Shown: positions 16,789 through 27,100, numbered from the stretch's first letter. The stretch: DNA of 64,000 bases from DATKGL01 sp035510795 (GCA_035510795.1 DATKGL010000025.1:1-64000), one strand, 5' to 3'. Notes: a model not told the origin generated them from the letters alone. Translations and numbers: made by a program.

Positions 16789-19353
16789 ATGGCCAGACAA
16801 GTAAAACATCTAATCGCTCAGTTTAAGCCTGAACATTATGACCTTGTTTTAAAAATTGATAAAAATCAATCACAGTTCAACGGCCAAATTATAATTCGCG
16901 GCAAAAAAACTCTGCATCCCAGCCAACGTCTGACTTTTCATCAAAAAAATCTAAATATAGAATCAGCCTCTATCGAGCGTGTCGAAAAGTCCGGCAGCCG
17001 TTCGATTCTTGTCACTCGAATCAATAACCAATCGAAGTTTGATGAGGTTAGATTACATACTGATGAAATGCTCTATCCCGGGAACTACATCGTTACGATG
17101 CATTTTTCCGGTAAGATCACACAAGGAATGAGCGGAATATACCCATGCTTTTTTAAACATAACTCGCTTAACAGGAAATTAATCGCCACTCAGTTTGAGA
17201 GCCACCATGCCCGAGAAGCTTTTCCCTGCATCGATGAGCCAGAAGCCAAAGCCACCTTCGACCTGGCCCTTCTGACTCCCGAAAAAGAATCAAGTTATGT
17301 TTCCAATATGCCGGTTGTCTCTTGCGACAAGCAAGAAAACGGCTATCTTACAAAGTTTGATACTAGCCCACTAATGTCCACCTACCTGCTGGCGTTTATT
17401 TTCGGAGAACTGAAATACCTGGAGTCTCGGACCAGCTCGGGTGTTGTTGTTCGGACCTACGCGACTGCGGACAATATCGAATTTACAAGATTTGCTTTGG
17501 ACATAGCAGTAAAATGCCTTGAATTTTACGATCAGTATTTCGATATCAGCTATCCTCTCCCGAAATGCGACCTAATCGCGCTGCCGGATTTTTCATCCGG
17601 CGCTATGGAAAACTGGGGGTGCGTCACTTTCCGAGAACAAGCGCTACTGGTTGACCCAGCCAATACTAGTTTGCAAATCAAGCAATATGTCGCCATGGTT
17701 GTCGCTCACGAATTAGCTCATCAGTGGTTTGGCAATCTAGTTACCATGAAATGGTGGAATGATTTATGGCTAAACGAAGGCTTTGCGAGCTGGATCGAAT
17801 ATTTGGCAACTGATCACCTCTTTCCGGACTGGGAAATGTGGACGCAATTTATCGTCGACGAACAAGAAGTAGCCTTGCGCTTGGACTCGCTCAGCAATAC
17901 CCACCCGATTGATGTCACGATCAAACATCCGGATGAAATACGTTCGATTTTCGACTCAATCAGTTACAGCAAAGGCAGCAGCATTATCCACATGCTCTAC
18001 CATTACATTGGGGCCGACGATTTCCAATCCGGGCTCAGATATTATCTCAAACAACACTCTTATAAAAATACTACGACCGGCGATTTGTGGTCCGCTTTTG
18101 AGCACGTTTCCAAAAAACCGGTTAGATCCTTCATGAATACATGGACAAGTCAGCCGGGCTTCCCGATCGTGTCCGCAACTTTTGGCGGGCAACGCTTAAA
18201 GCTTAGCCAAAGCCGCTTTCTAATAAATCCTGAAGCCAAATCTATCGACCAAAAATGGCCAGTGCCGCTTTTGGCTAAACCGAAAATCCAGTCTGATACA
18301 TTTGAGCAGACCGATACAGACCTGGACCTGCCGACAGGAACAAATGATCTGATACTTAACCATGAAAGAAGCGGTTTCTATAGGGTTGTCTATGACGCGG
18401 AACATCTAAAAATTTTGGCGGGACAGGTAAAGCGCGGCGAATTAAGCAAGCTCGACCGCCTAAGCCTGCTCAGCGATAATGCCGAAGCTGCTATGTCCGG
18501 TTATGCGCCTTCTGTCGAAACTCTTAACCTGCTGCAGAACTACCGGTCCGAATCAGATAGCGTCGTTTGGGACATCATCGCAAGCTTCTTCTCGTCAATC
18601 CGAGGAGTAATGGATGACGAGCAGCTTAGACAAGCTATGAAACCTCATATGAGACAAATGGTTGGTCCTCAACTTAAGCGGTTGGGCTGGGTGGCACATA
18701 CAAACGAATCCCACATGGACAGTATCCTCCGACCAACCATACTTGCTCTGGCGGCCGTATCAGACGAGCCAACTGTCGTTAAGAAAGTGCTGTCAATCTT
18801 CGATGGGGCGAGCGTCTCGACCGATATTCCGCCAGACCTACGCGGAGTTATTTATGGAACGGTAGCCCGTCTGGGCGGTCCCGTCCAATATGACCGGCTG
18901 ATCGAATTTTACAAAGCCAGCCAAAATAGCGAAGAGCAAGTCACTTTGGCGGGAGCTATAACGGCCTTTAAGCAGCCGGCCCTGATTCGCCGAACCCTGG
19001 ATTTGATCATTTCCGACCAAGTCAGATTACAGGATATAACCTACTGGATAGCTTATTGCTTCTCCAACCGCTACGCGAAAAGACTGACGTGGCAATGGCT
19101 AACCGAACATTGGTCTTGGTTGGAGAACAATGTCGGGGACGATCTAAGTTTTTATCGATTTCCGCTTTATGCGGCTCGTGCTTTTTCCGATAAAAAATTC
19201 CTGATTGAATATCGAAAATTTTTCGACCAGCACCGACAGCCAGCCCTAATTAGGGCAATCGATCAAGGCGTTGAAATTATCGAATGGCAAGCCGATTGGC
19301 GAAAACGAGATTTGGAATCTTTAAGAAAATATTTCAAACCGACGGCGAACTAA
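16789..19353 (+). CDS. M1 family aminopeptidase (aminopeptidase N-like)
   Basis: This protein of about 854 residues has the complete M1 metallopeptidase core. GAMENWG binds the peptide N-terminus. The zinc site is HELAHQ (HExxH) with the third ligand in NEGFASW 18 residues later. Before it lies the N-terminal beta saddle (about 1-200), and after it an ERAP1-like helical C-terminal domain (about 520-854). No signal peptide is present, so it is probably cytoplasmic, releasing amino acids from peptides. The ATG at 16789 with GGAGG just upstream is chosen over a GTG at 16771. Its last 20 nt overlap the end of convergent rnhB. Confidence 0.95.
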   Translation: MARQVKHLIAQFKPEHYDLVLKIDKNQSQFNGQIIIRGKKTLHPSQRLTFHQKNLNIESASIERVEKSGSRSILVTRINNQSKFDEVRLHTDEMLYPGNYIVTMHFSGKITQGMSGIYPCFFKHNSLNRKLIATQFESHHAREAFPCIDEPEAKATFDLALLTPEKESSYVSNMPVVSCDKQENGYLTKFDTSPLMSTYLLAFIFGELKYLESRTSSGVVVRTYATADNIEFTRFALDIAVKCLEFYDQYFDISYPLPKCDLIALPDFSSGAMENWGCVTFREQALLVDPANTSLQIKQYVAMVVAHELAHQWFGNLVTMKWWNDLWLNEGFASWIEYLATDHLFPDWEMWTQFIVDEQEVALRLDSLSNTHPIDVTIKHPDEIRSIFDSISYSKGSSIIHMLYHYIGADDFQSGLRYYLKQHSYKNTTTGDLWSAFEHVSKKPVRSFMNTWTSQPGFPIVSATFGGQRLKLSQSRFLINPEAKSIDQKWPVPLLAKPKIQSDTFEQTDTDLDLPTGTNDLILNHERSGFYRVVYDAEHLKILAGQVKRGELSKLDRLSLLSDNAEAAMSGYAPSVETLNLLQNYRSESDSVVWDIIASFFSSIRGVMDDEQLRQAMKPHMRQMVGPQLKRLGWVAHTNESHMDSILRPTILALAAVSDEPTVVKKVLSIFDGASVSTDIPPDLRGVIYGTVARLGGPVQYDRLIEFYKASQNSEEQVTLAGAITAFKQPALIRRTLDLIISDQVRLQDITYWIAYCFSNRYAKRLTWQWLTEHWSWLENNVGDDLSFYRFPLYAARAFSDKKFLIEYRKFFDQHRQPALIRAIDQGVEIIEWQADWRKRDLESLRKYFKPTAN

Positions 19354-19903
19354 TTGAGACTAGCGGTTTGTAGGTTAGGCGATGGATGGAACATGCACCA
19401 TGCTCGGCCAGAGCCTGGCGGTGCAGTCGCGTGCCGTAACCAACGTGCTTCTCGAAGCAGTAATCCGGGAATTCTTTGGCGGCAACTCTTATCATCCAGT
19501 TATCCCGGGCAACTTTAGCCACTATACTGGCGGCACTAACCGCCGGAATTGTCTTATCTGCTTTAACTATCGCCCGGGCTCTTTGGTCGTCGCTTAAATA
19601 ATTGAACTTCCCGTCAACAATTATTTCATCAAATCCTGCTTTGATGTTCGTCAATGCTCTATCGATGGCAAGCCGAGTAGCTTTAGTCAACCCGAATTGA
19701 TCAATTTCCTGCGCCGAAACCCATCCAAGACTAACGTCGGCGGCTTCCAAATTTATGATCAGCGATAATTTCCCCCGAGTCGGACGACTCAATAATTTCG
19801 AATCGGTCAGACCCTTGATTGGATGCCCCAGCACAACTGCGCCGACCACTAGCGGCCCAGCCCAACTTCCTCTGCCAACCTCATCTATCCCTAATGTGAT
19901 CAT
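19334..19903 (-). CDS. rnhB: ribonuclease HII
   Basis: This protein of about 189 residues removes RNA from RNA/DNA hybrids and single ribonucleotides. The RNase HII signature GIDEVGRGSWAGPLVVGAVV contains the catalytic Asp-Glu pair (D and E of DEVGRG). The later acids are in IIVDGKFNYL and DKTIPAVSAASIVAKVARD. The ATG at 19903 starts the conserved ITLGIDEVGRG. A TTG four codons earlier is possible, and neither has a strong Shine-Dalgarno. It is downstream of rplS, a common bacterial pairing. Confidence 0.93.
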   Translation of the reverse strand: MITLGIDEVGRGSWAGPLVVGAVVLGHPIKGLTDSKLLSRPTRGKLSLIINLEAADVSLGWVSAQEIDQFGLTKATRLAIDRALTNIKAGFDEIIVDGKFNYLSDDQRARAIVKADKTIPAVSAASIVAKVARDNWMIRVAAKEFPDYCFEKHVGYGTRLHRQALAEHGACSIHRLTYKPLVSISSPSV

Positions 19904-19962
19904 CTTCAAACTCAATATCGTTACAACGTCAATTGTAACAGTGTTTCAAGATAGTTATCTGG

Positions 19963-20502
19963 TTATTGTTTCTCTGGGGTGGTTTCGGTTGCAACGTGGC
20001 TCTTAACAATCGACTCGACTTTGGCTTCAACTTCTTTTTCAGCTTCGGCTTTTTTGGCTGCTTCTATTTCATGAGCTACTTCGGCTTTTTCATGAATTTT
20101 TTCTTCTTCGGCAATAGCCGTTTCGTCGCGAATATCATTTACGGCCCGAGCGTCAAAGCCGACGCCAGTAAGCCGAGCAGATTTACCGGTTCGTTCTCGC
20201 ATATAAGTCAAGTAATTGCGTCGGACTTTACTTCTTTTGACGACTTCAATTTTTAAAATTAATGGGCTGTGCAGCAAGAAACTTTTCTCTACGCCGACTC
20301 CGTTAGCAACTCGCCTGACAACAATGGCTGAGGTATGACTGCCCTTACGCTTTGTCCTGATGACCAACCCTTGGAAAATCTGAACTCGCTCTTTACTGCC
20401 TTCTCGGATTTTTTGATGAACTTTAACGGTATCGCCGCTGCGTACGTTCACGACGGCCGATTTTTTAAAGCCAGCCTCAACTAGTTCAATAACTGACGAC
20501 AT
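19963..20502 (-). CDS. rplS: 50S ribosomal protein L19 with long charged C-terminal tail
   Basis: Residues 1 to about 115 are a normal L19, including SGDTVKVHQKIREG, RVQIFQGLVI and RSKVRRNYLTYMRERTGKSARL. L19 sits at the subunit interface of the ribosome. About 65 further residues follow. They are almost entirely Glu, Lys, Ala and Val, and predicted to be helical. Typical L19 is 115-120 residues, so the tail is a real extension in the same frame. The gene precedes rnhB. No Shine-Dalgarno is visible and the -10 box is close to the ATG, so a leaderless or nearly leaderless mRNA is likely. Confidence 0.95.
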   Translation of the reverse strand: MSSVIELVEAGFKKSAVVNVRSGDTVKVHQKIREGSKERVQIFQGLVIRTKRKGSHTSAIVVRRVANGVGVEKSFLLHSPLILKIEVVKRSKVRRNYLTYMRERTGKSARLTGVGFDARAVNDIRDETAIAEEEKIHEKAEVAHEIEAAKKAEAEKEVEAKVESIVKSHVATETTPEKQ

Positions 20503-20511
20503 ATCTGATGC

Positions 20512-20540
20512 AGTCTACACTATCTCGGGCTATTAGGCAA
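20512..20540 (-). promoter_or_regulatory. rplS promoter, nearly leaderless
   Basis: -35 TTGCCT (20535-20540), 17-nt spacer, -10 TAGACT (20512-20517) on the minus strand. The -10 ends 9 nt before the ATG, giving a leader of about 2-3 nt. A second TATAAT farther upstream (about 20565-20570) has a poor -35 and is an alternative. Confidence 0.5.
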
Positions 20541-20602
20541 CTATCGAACGCCCAGAAACAGCTAATTATATGATGTTCTTCATTTTCTGACATCGAAACG
20601 CT

Positions 20603-22204
20603 TTAGTAAACAACCCGATAAACTTCCTCAAGGGTAGTAACGCCAGTCAATACTTTGAGAATCCCGTCCTGAAGCATGGTCACCATGCCGTCCTCAATTG
20701 CTTTCTTCTCAAGCATAACAGTCGTGACTTGGTTGGGAGGTAATTTTAAAATTCCCTGGATTCCGTCGGTCATCAGCAGTTGTTCTCGAATAGCTAACTG
20801 GCCGCTGTAGCCAAACGGATTTTTTTCTGATTTTCCGGCCCGATATAATGTCACGTTGCTTAAGTCGGGGCGTTCAACACCTGGGGGTAGCTCGTTTATG
20901 ACAGTTGCTAGCTGATTGCGCAGCGCTTCGTCCGGTTGGTAGGCTTGTTTTGTCTCGTCATCTAAGCGGCGAACCAAACGTTGGGCCATAATCAGGTGAA
21001 TCGCTGAGGCGAATAGTGGGTTTATGCCAATAAAATCAAGCATTCTGGTTAAAGCGGCGGCGGCCGATGAGGCATGGAAAGTACTTAGCAGCAAATGGCC
21101 GGTCAAAGCTGCTTGAAGCGACGTTCTGGCAGTGTCTTGGTCGCGTATTTCACCAACCATTACTACATCCGGGTCAAGCCTCAGGACTGCTCTCAACTTT
21201 TCCGCGAAGCTTGTTACTTTCTGGTCGCCAGCAACCGGTATTTGTACGATGCCCTCTAAATAATACTCGATCGGGTCTTCCAGTGTGATTATTTTTCGTT
21301 CGTCGGATTTCAGTGTGTTTATCAATGAGTACAAAGTTGTAGTTTTGCCCGAACCGGTCGGTCCGACTATTAACGCCATGCCAGTCGGATGAGTAATAAT
21401 GTCATCAACCACGCTTCGTTCTTTTGCCGATAGACCAAGACTATCCAGATTTAGAAGTTCCAGTTGCTGGTTAAACAATCTCATCACGACATCTTGGCCG
21501 AAAGCTGCCGGGACGGTTTCGACTCGCAAGTTAACCGTCACATCCTCGCCGGTTGCCATTTTATAGAGTTTATTGATATGACCGGTTTGTGCGTCCGGCG
21601 AGTCGCTCATAATGTTGGCAGAGATTGCGATTGTTGATATTAGCTGGAGGAATTTTCCTCGGCTCAGATTAGCTATTGAATGCAGGACTCCGTCAACGCG
21701 GAACCTAACTCTAACATCCGCTTTACGATTTTCTAGGTGAATATCGGATGCTTTCAGAACATATGCCTGTTTAACTAAGTAAGCCAATACGTCGTCAGCC
21801 CGAACTTGCTCGAGCGACGCCGAGACTTCATTGATTAAATTACCGCTTCCCTGGGAGGCTAGGTTTATGTCTTCATACTTTACCTCCTTGGGGGGATCAT
21901 ATAAGCGCATATAATCCTTGAAGCCGTTATCGGAAATCAAAGCAAAACCCACCTTTTGATCAGTGAAATGAGCCATGATATCATTCATTGTTTGCTGCGA
22001 AGTAGTTGTCGTGACGCCAAAAAGAATGTTACTTTTTTCAACCTCTAACGGTATAATCCGATACTTGTAGAGATCAGGTAACTGCAAAACATCATGGAAG
22101 ATTTGTTTATTGCTCGGCCCGGAAGTATCAATATAACTCATGCCCAAAATACGGGCACGTCTCAGTGTGGCCTGTTCTTCGTCAGCGCGAGCGTTTTGAC
22201 TCAT
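20603..22204 (-). CDS. type II secretion / type IV pilus assembly ATPase (GspE/PilB family)
   Basis: This hexameric ATPase of about 533 residues powers pilus extension or pseudopilus assembly. The N-terminal regulatory domain (about 1-125) is followed by Walker A GPTGSGKTTTLYSL. Then come the Asp box (TLEDPIEYYLEGIVQIPV) and Walker B (LDPDVVMVGEIRD). A His box follows (TGHLLLSTFHAS). The four-Cys zinc motif found in many PilB/GspE proteins is absent. The ATG at 22204 is preferred to an upstream TTG, because a TATAAT ends 7 nt before it. No other pilus genes are nearby. Confidence 0.92.
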   Translation of the reverse strand: MSQNARADEEQATLRRARILGMSYIDTSGPSNKQIFHDVLQLPDLYKYRIIPLEVEKSNILFGVTTTTSQQTMNDIMAHFTDQKVGFALISDNGFKDYMRLYDPPKEVKYEDINLASQGSGNLINEVSASLEQVRADDVLAYLVKQAYVLKASDIHLENRKADVRVRFRVDGVLHSIANLSRGKFLQLISTIAISANIMSDSPDAQTGHINKLYKMATGEDVTVNLRVETVPAAFGQDVVMRLFNQQLELLNLDSLGLSAKERSVVDDIITHPTGMALIVGPTGSGKTTTLYSLINTLKSDERKIITLEDPIEYYLEGIVQIPVAGDQKVTSFAEKLRAVLRLDPDVVMVGEIRDQDTARTSLQAALTGHLLLSTFHASSAAAALTRMLDFIGINPLFASAIHLIMAQRLVRRLDDETKQAYQPDEALRNQLATVINELPPGVERPDLSNVTLYRAGKSEKNPFGYSGQLAIREQLLMTDGIQGILKLPPNQVTTVMLEKKAIEDGMVTMLQDGILKVLTGVTTLEEVYRVVY

Positions 22205-22211
22205 TAAGCCT

Positions 22212-22217
22212 ATTATA
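22212..22217 (-). promoter_or_regulatory. -10 box of the GspE/PilB gene, predicted leaderless
   Basis: A perfect TATAAT on the minus strand ends 7 nt before the ATG at 22204. No good -35 or Shine-Dalgarno is visible. It is divergent from the trmH -10 box 36 nt away. Confidence 0.5.
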
Positions 22218-22253
22218 AAACACAAGCACTATCTTTGTGAGTATTAACTTGAT

Positions 22254-22259
22254 TATAGT
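22254..22259 (+). promoter_or_regulatory. -10 box of the TrmH-family gene, predicted leaderless
   Basis: TATAGT ends 6 nt before the ATG at 22266, and no Shine-Dalgarno is present. The -35 is weak. Confidence 0.45.
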
Positions 22260-22265
22260 AGTTGC

Positions 22266-22760
22266 ATGCGTAATGTAACCCTGATTCTCCATGATGTCAG
22301 AAGCACTCATAATGTCGGCTCATTGCTTAGAACGGCCGAAGGGCTTGGTGTACAAAAAGTTTACTTTTCAGGGTATACGCCCTACCCAGAAACAGCCGGC
22401 GACAAACGCTTGCCGCATATTTCCGGTAAATTGACCCGGCAAATCCATAAAACCGCCTTAGGCGCTGAACTGTTAATCGCCTGGGAGCCTCAACCGGATA
22501 TATTTAAATTAATCAAAACACTGAATCGCCAAGGCTATCTAATTGTGGCCCTCGAGCAAAACGAAAAATCTATATCGCTGGAGCAATTCAAACCGGATCA
22601 GCAGCTGGCTTTAATTGTCGGCAACGAAGTCAGCGGTTTAACGCAAGAAATTTTAGGCGCATGCGATAAGATCATCGAAATTCCCATGAAAGGCAGTAAA
22701 GAGTCATTTAATGTCGTCCAGGCAGCAGCGATAGCTCTGTACCGTTTAACTGCAGCTTAA
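22266..22760 (+). CDS. TrmH-family (SPOUT) RNA 2'-O-methyltransferase
   Basis: The 164-residue SpoU-type methyltransferase has all three family motifs. These are HDVRSTHNVGSLLRTAEGLG (motif 1 with the conserved Asn and catalytic Arg), LIVGNEVSGLTQEIL (motif 2) and IEIPMKGSKESFNVVQAAAI (motif 3). It has the knotted SAM-binding fold and methylates a ribose 2'-OH in tRNA or rRNA. The target cannot be told, because there is no extra RNA-binding domain. It is divergent from the GspE/PilB gene with a 61-bp gap. Confidence 0.92.
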   Translation: MRNVTLILHDVRSTHNVGSLLRTAEGLGVQKVYFSGYTPYPETAGDKRLPHISGKLTRQIHKTALGAELLIAWEPQPDIFKLIKTLNRQGYLIVALEQNEKSISLEQFKPDQQLALIVGNEVSGLTQEILGACDKIIEIPMKGSKESFNVVQAAAIALYRLTAA

Positions 22761-22821
22761 TTACTTGCGTATAGGTGTTAAAGCTAACTGTTAATCGCCC
22801 AATGGCAAGTTCAGATTAAGG

Positions 22822-23193
22822 TTAAACAGACGGCGGCGTATCCACTGACAGAAAATCGATTACTCCCTGACCTGTCAATAGTATTAGCCACCCACTGTGC
22901 GTAGCAGCTCTAGCTTCGGCAATAGCTAATTGCATGCCTTCTATAACCACATCACTATCAACAACAGAGAACACAATCCTTTCCGGTATGCTGTTTCTAT
23001 CGCCAGGCGTTGCGCCGTTAGCCTTTAAAATATCTTCGGCCCGCTTACGGTCTTCTTCTTCTGCGGCTGAAGATTCGGCAAGGTGTAAGCCGCGGCCAAC
23101 AAACAAGGTAGTTATAGGACCGACTTCGACTTGTTCCCCTTCTGAGGGGGAGTGGAACCGGTTAATTCCTCTCATGAGATCAGACTTTAACAC
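22822..23193 (-). CDS. hypothetical protein, 123 residues
   Basis: I do not recognise this protein. It is soluble-looking and acidic, with a Glu/Arg-rich segment SSAAEEEDRKRAED in the middle and a hydrophobic stretch near the C-terminus (WLILLTGQGVIDFLS). No cysteines or obvious catalytic motif are present. It stands alone between two plus-strand genes. It could be a small regulatory or structural protein, and annotation as a real gene is moderately secure from its intact frame and codon use. Confidence 0.5.
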   Translation of the reverse strand: MLKSDLMRGINRFHSPSEGEQVEVGPITTLFVGRGLHLAESSAAEEEDRKRAEDILKANGATPGDRNSIPERIVFSVVDSDVVIEGMQLAIAEARAATHSGWLILLTGQGVIDFLSVDTPPSV

Positions 23194-23277
23194 ATACCAT
23201 TAATCTCGTCAAAGCATGATTGACCACCCAACAGAGACATTCGCCCCTTAGACAAAGCAGATTTTATTTTCGAAAAC

Positions 23278-23286
23278 TGATATAAT
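23278..23286 (+). promoter_or_regulatory. extended -10 promoter of the CAP-domain gene
   Basis: TGATATAAT is a perfect TGnTATAAT. The start codon is 29 nt downstream with no Shine-Dalgarno in the A-rich leader. Confidence 0.55.
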
Positions 23287-23315
23287 AATTACGGTTAAAA
23301 GCAAAATTAAACACT

Positions 23316-24188
23316 ATGGTTCTAGCCGCAAAGACAAAAAGACCAACTACTTCCATCAAGCACAAAAAACGCTACGGTGAACATAGGAAACACACCAAGC
23401 CCTATCTTCAGCCGTACTGGCCGTATTTACCAATTGTGTTGATAATCGGTTTAGGCTTTTTTGCTAATAGTGCTTTGGCTGCAAGTCGTTCTCATCCCGC
23501 CTTCGGCCAAATCACCTCCAGCTCACTCCTGAGCACTACCAACACCGCCAGACTTAATAGCGGCAAGTCCAGCATGGAGTTAAACAGCCAACTAGCCTCA
23601 GCCGCAGCTGCTGAAGCCCAGGCCATCGTCAAACAAAATATCTGGTCTAACAGTCCAAGCATCAGTCCGATTTTTTTGTCAGGATCAGCCAGCAATCAAT
23701 ACTCGAACTTATCGCAAAGCCTTGCTTACGGATTTTCTTCGCCGACAAATCTCTTATCGGCCTGGTTAAACGACCCCCATGATCATCAGGCGATCCTAAG
23801 CAGTACTTATCAACAAGTCGGCTATGGCATAGCCGTGTCGAATAATTTTGTCGGCCGGGGGCCGGCCGATATAGTAGTGGCAATATATGGTCAGCCCCAG
23901 GCCAGCAACACAGGTTCAGCTCAACTTATCAGCTACACGGCAGCACCACAAAACGTTTCCCGTTTCGAACTATTGACGAATTATTACGGTTCCTGGCTGG
24001 TAATTGCGATATCAGTATTTGTTTTCGGTAATTTACTGATCTTCATTGTCAGGCACAGTCTGGCCTGGAAAAAAGTCTTCGTCTACGGAGAAAAATTCAG
24101 CGTCAACCACCCGTGGGTTGATATCCTCATCGTAGCCATTGTTACTACCGCGGTAGTACTTAACCATACCATCGCTGCAATTATTTAG
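23316..24188 (+). CDS. membrane-anchored CAP/SCP-like extracellular protein
   Basis: This 290-residue protein has a basic N-terminus and a membrane helix or signal anchor (about 33-55). A CAP domain covers about 70-195: LNSQLASAAAAEAQAIVKQN, then a helix with LLSAWLNDPHDHQAIL, and the closing strand QVGYGIAVSNNF...DIVVAIYG. Two further membrane helices follow (about 223-245 and 266-289). The CAP fold occurs in secreted proteins, some binding lipids. The usual His/Glu cavity residues are only partly present. The topology places the CAP domain outside the cell. It ends 2 nt from the stop of convergent dnaE. Confidence 0.75.
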   Translation: MVLAAKTKRPTTSIKHKKRYGEHRKHTKPYLQPYWPYLPIVLIIGLGFFANSALAASRSHPAFGQITSSSLLSTTNTARLNSGKSSMELNSQLASAAAAEAQAIVKQNIWSNSPSISPIFLSGSASNQYSNLSQSLAYGFSSPTNLLSAWLNDPHDHQAILSSTYQQVGYGIAVSNNFVGRGPADIVVAIYGQPQASNTGSAQLISYTAAPQNVSRFELLTNYYGSWLVIAISVFVFGNLLIFIVRHSLAWKKVFVYGEKFSVNHPWVDILIVAIVTTAVVLNHTIAAII

Positions 24189-24190
24189 GC

Positions 24191-27100
24191 TTATTTAACC
24201 TTAACGTTTTTTTGGCCAAACGTATCCATTAATGCCGAAATCACTTCTTCTTGGCAACTAATTTTCGACGGTAGTTTGACAGCCTGACGTTGGTTATCCT
24301 CGCCCAGCACCAAGACAACTTCCGTATCGCCTTGGTATTTATCAATTACTTCTTTAAGAGATAACAAGATTTGTTGATCCTTACTGTCTGGTATTCTGAT
24401 ATAGACACGCTCATTTTTCGGATCATCTTCAGCCTCGGCGGAACTGTTACCCTCAGTTGGTTTAGCTAATTCCTCGGGAGTTATTTCATGGGCCCCATCA
24501 ACAAGAATTTTATAATCATCAGTCGTTTGTTTGTTGGCCGCCCGGTTAGAAACCCTTCCGCTTGCTAAAACAACTTTATCTCTTAGCCAGACATCTGTCG
24601 TTTGCTGATAAACACTAGGGAACAAAACTAATTCAATCTCATTAGTCTGGTCTTCGAGGCGAACGAAAGCCATTTTTTGGCCGTTTTTTGTGGAAATTTC
24701 TCTGACATTAGTGACGGAACCACCAACATTAACTGTTTTTCCGTCAAACTTATTATCGATTGAACTGATTGGAGTGGCGTTTTTATCAAGAAAGGCAGCA
24801 TAGGACGCCAACGGATGGTGACTTAGATAAAGCCCCAACAACTCCCTCTCCCAAGCCAGTTCCTCGCGTTGGCTGACAGGAGGGCCGGATCTATCAATGA
24901 TTAACTGCGGTTTTGTGTTAACCTCATCTGGCATCTCAATGAAAAGATCTGTTTGCCCGTTGAGCGTTTGCTTCTGCAGACGGCTGGCATAAGCAACCAG
25001 GCCGTCAATGTTATGAAGCAGGGTCGAGCGGTCCTCGAACTGATCAAAAGCCCCGGCCTTGATCAAGCTTTCCAAACTTTTCCGATTAACAACTTTGGTG
25101 CTTACTTGTTCGAGAAAATCTTCGATCCTCTTAAATGGGCCGCTTGTTTCGCGGGTTTTTACAATTTCATCAACCGCACCAGTACCAACGTTTTTGATAG
25201 CACTGAGAGCGAATCTGATTGTCTGTTTTTCTCCCGGCACCACCGCAAATTCCCGGAACGACTCATTGATATCTGGCGCCAAGACATCCATGCCCATATG
25301 GCGGCACTCAGTAATTTCAATCGCCAGACGGTCGGTATTATCAAAATCGCTAGTCATAACCGCCGCCATATAAGGAGCAGGATAGTTCGCCTTCAGATAA
25401 GCCGTCCAATAGGATATATGGGCGTAACTGGCAGCATGGGCCTTAGGGAAGCAGTAGGCAGCAAAGGCTTCAAGCTGAGTCCAAAACTCTTCAACCGTCT
25501 TTAAGCTAATATCGGACTCCCTTTGTGCTCCATCTATGAAATCTTTTTTCAGGGCAGCCAGAACCTCCGGTTTTTTCTTCGCTACGCCTTTCCTCAATGT
25601 ATCTGCCTGGCCGCCAGTGAAACCGCACAGATCTTTCGCGATCTGCATAACTTGTTCCTGATAAACCAAAATGCCATAAGTATTGCTTAGGGCATTGCGC
25701 AATTTTTCGTGCAAATACTTAACTTTTTTCTGGCCATTTTTACGTGCAATAAAGTCATCAATGAACTGCATCGGACCTGGCCGGTACAGAGCGCCCATGG
25801 CAATAATATCCTCGAACACTGTCGGCTTTAAGGCCCGAAGATAGCGCTTCATGCCGGTTGATTCAAACTGAAAAACTCCGGTAGTATTACCTTGCGCCAA
25901 GAGTTCGAATGTGGCTTTATCATCAAGGGGGATGGTGGCTATATCTATATCCTTCTTATACAATTTTTTGATTATTCTCAGAGCGTTTTTGATTATGGTT
26001 AAGTTTGACAAACCCAGAAAATCAATTTTAAGCAAACCCAATTCCTCAATTGGATTCATTGAATACTGCGTCGCAACTACGCCCTTTTGCGCCAGCTCAA
26101 GCGGTGCAAAATTTACTATATCGTCCGGCGCAATTACCACGCCGCCGGCATGAACACCATGAGAGCGAATTGTGCCTTCAAGCTGGACAGCCAAATCAAA
26201 GACTTTTTTAGCAGTTGGGTTGTCCCTGTATTCGGCCTTAAGATCAGTGTTATCTTTGATGGATGTTTCAAGTGGGATATGACGCCCCTGGACCGGCGGG
26301 GGAATCATTTTAGCTAGCCTGTCAGACTCGGCGTAGGGCACCTGCAGCACGCGCGCGACGTCTCTCACGGCATTGCGGGCCGCCATCCGGCCGAAAGTTA
26401 CAATATTGGCAACCTTGTCGGTGCCGTACTTATCGACGCAATACTGTATCACCTCATCACGCCGGGAGTCCTGAATATCAATATCGATATCCGGCATCGA
26501 GATACGGTCCGGATTTAAAAACCGCTCAAACAGCAAATCATACTTCAGCGGGTCAAGTTCGGTAATCCGAAGACTGTAAGAAATAACTGAACCAGCCGCC
26601 GAACCTCGGCCCGGGCCAAATACTATTCCCTGTTTCTTCCCCCAATTTATAAAGTCCGCGATAATTAGAAAGTACCCGTCAAAGTTCATGCTGTTGACGA
26701 CGGACAATTCATGCTCAGCTCGTTCAACTAAATGCTTCGGCAGCACTTTCTTGGCGGAAGCCACAGTAAGTTTTTCGGCCTTCGTTTCGTCGTAGTTCAA
26801 GTAGCGCCTAGCCATACCCTGATAGACCAAATCTTTAAGATGAGAATACTCTGTTTCTCCTTTCGGTACAGAAAACTTCGGTATTAATATCCGGCCAAGT
26901 TCAATTTCGACATTGCAGCGATCGGCAATTTTTTTCGTGTTCGAGATGAGGTCGGGGTGCTCTTCCGCCCACCTGTCAATAACTTCATTGGGGTCAGTCA
27001 CGTGCAAATCAAAATCCGCCAAACTCATTCGCTTGTTGTCGCTTAAAAACGAACCGGTTTGGACGCAGAGCAAAATCTCGTGAGCCTCTTGGTCTTCGTG

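Noticed and set aside
24953..25504. 183-codon open frame on the plus strand
   Set aside because: It lies wholly inside dnaE on the opposite strand, has no recognisable domain, and dnaE is certain.
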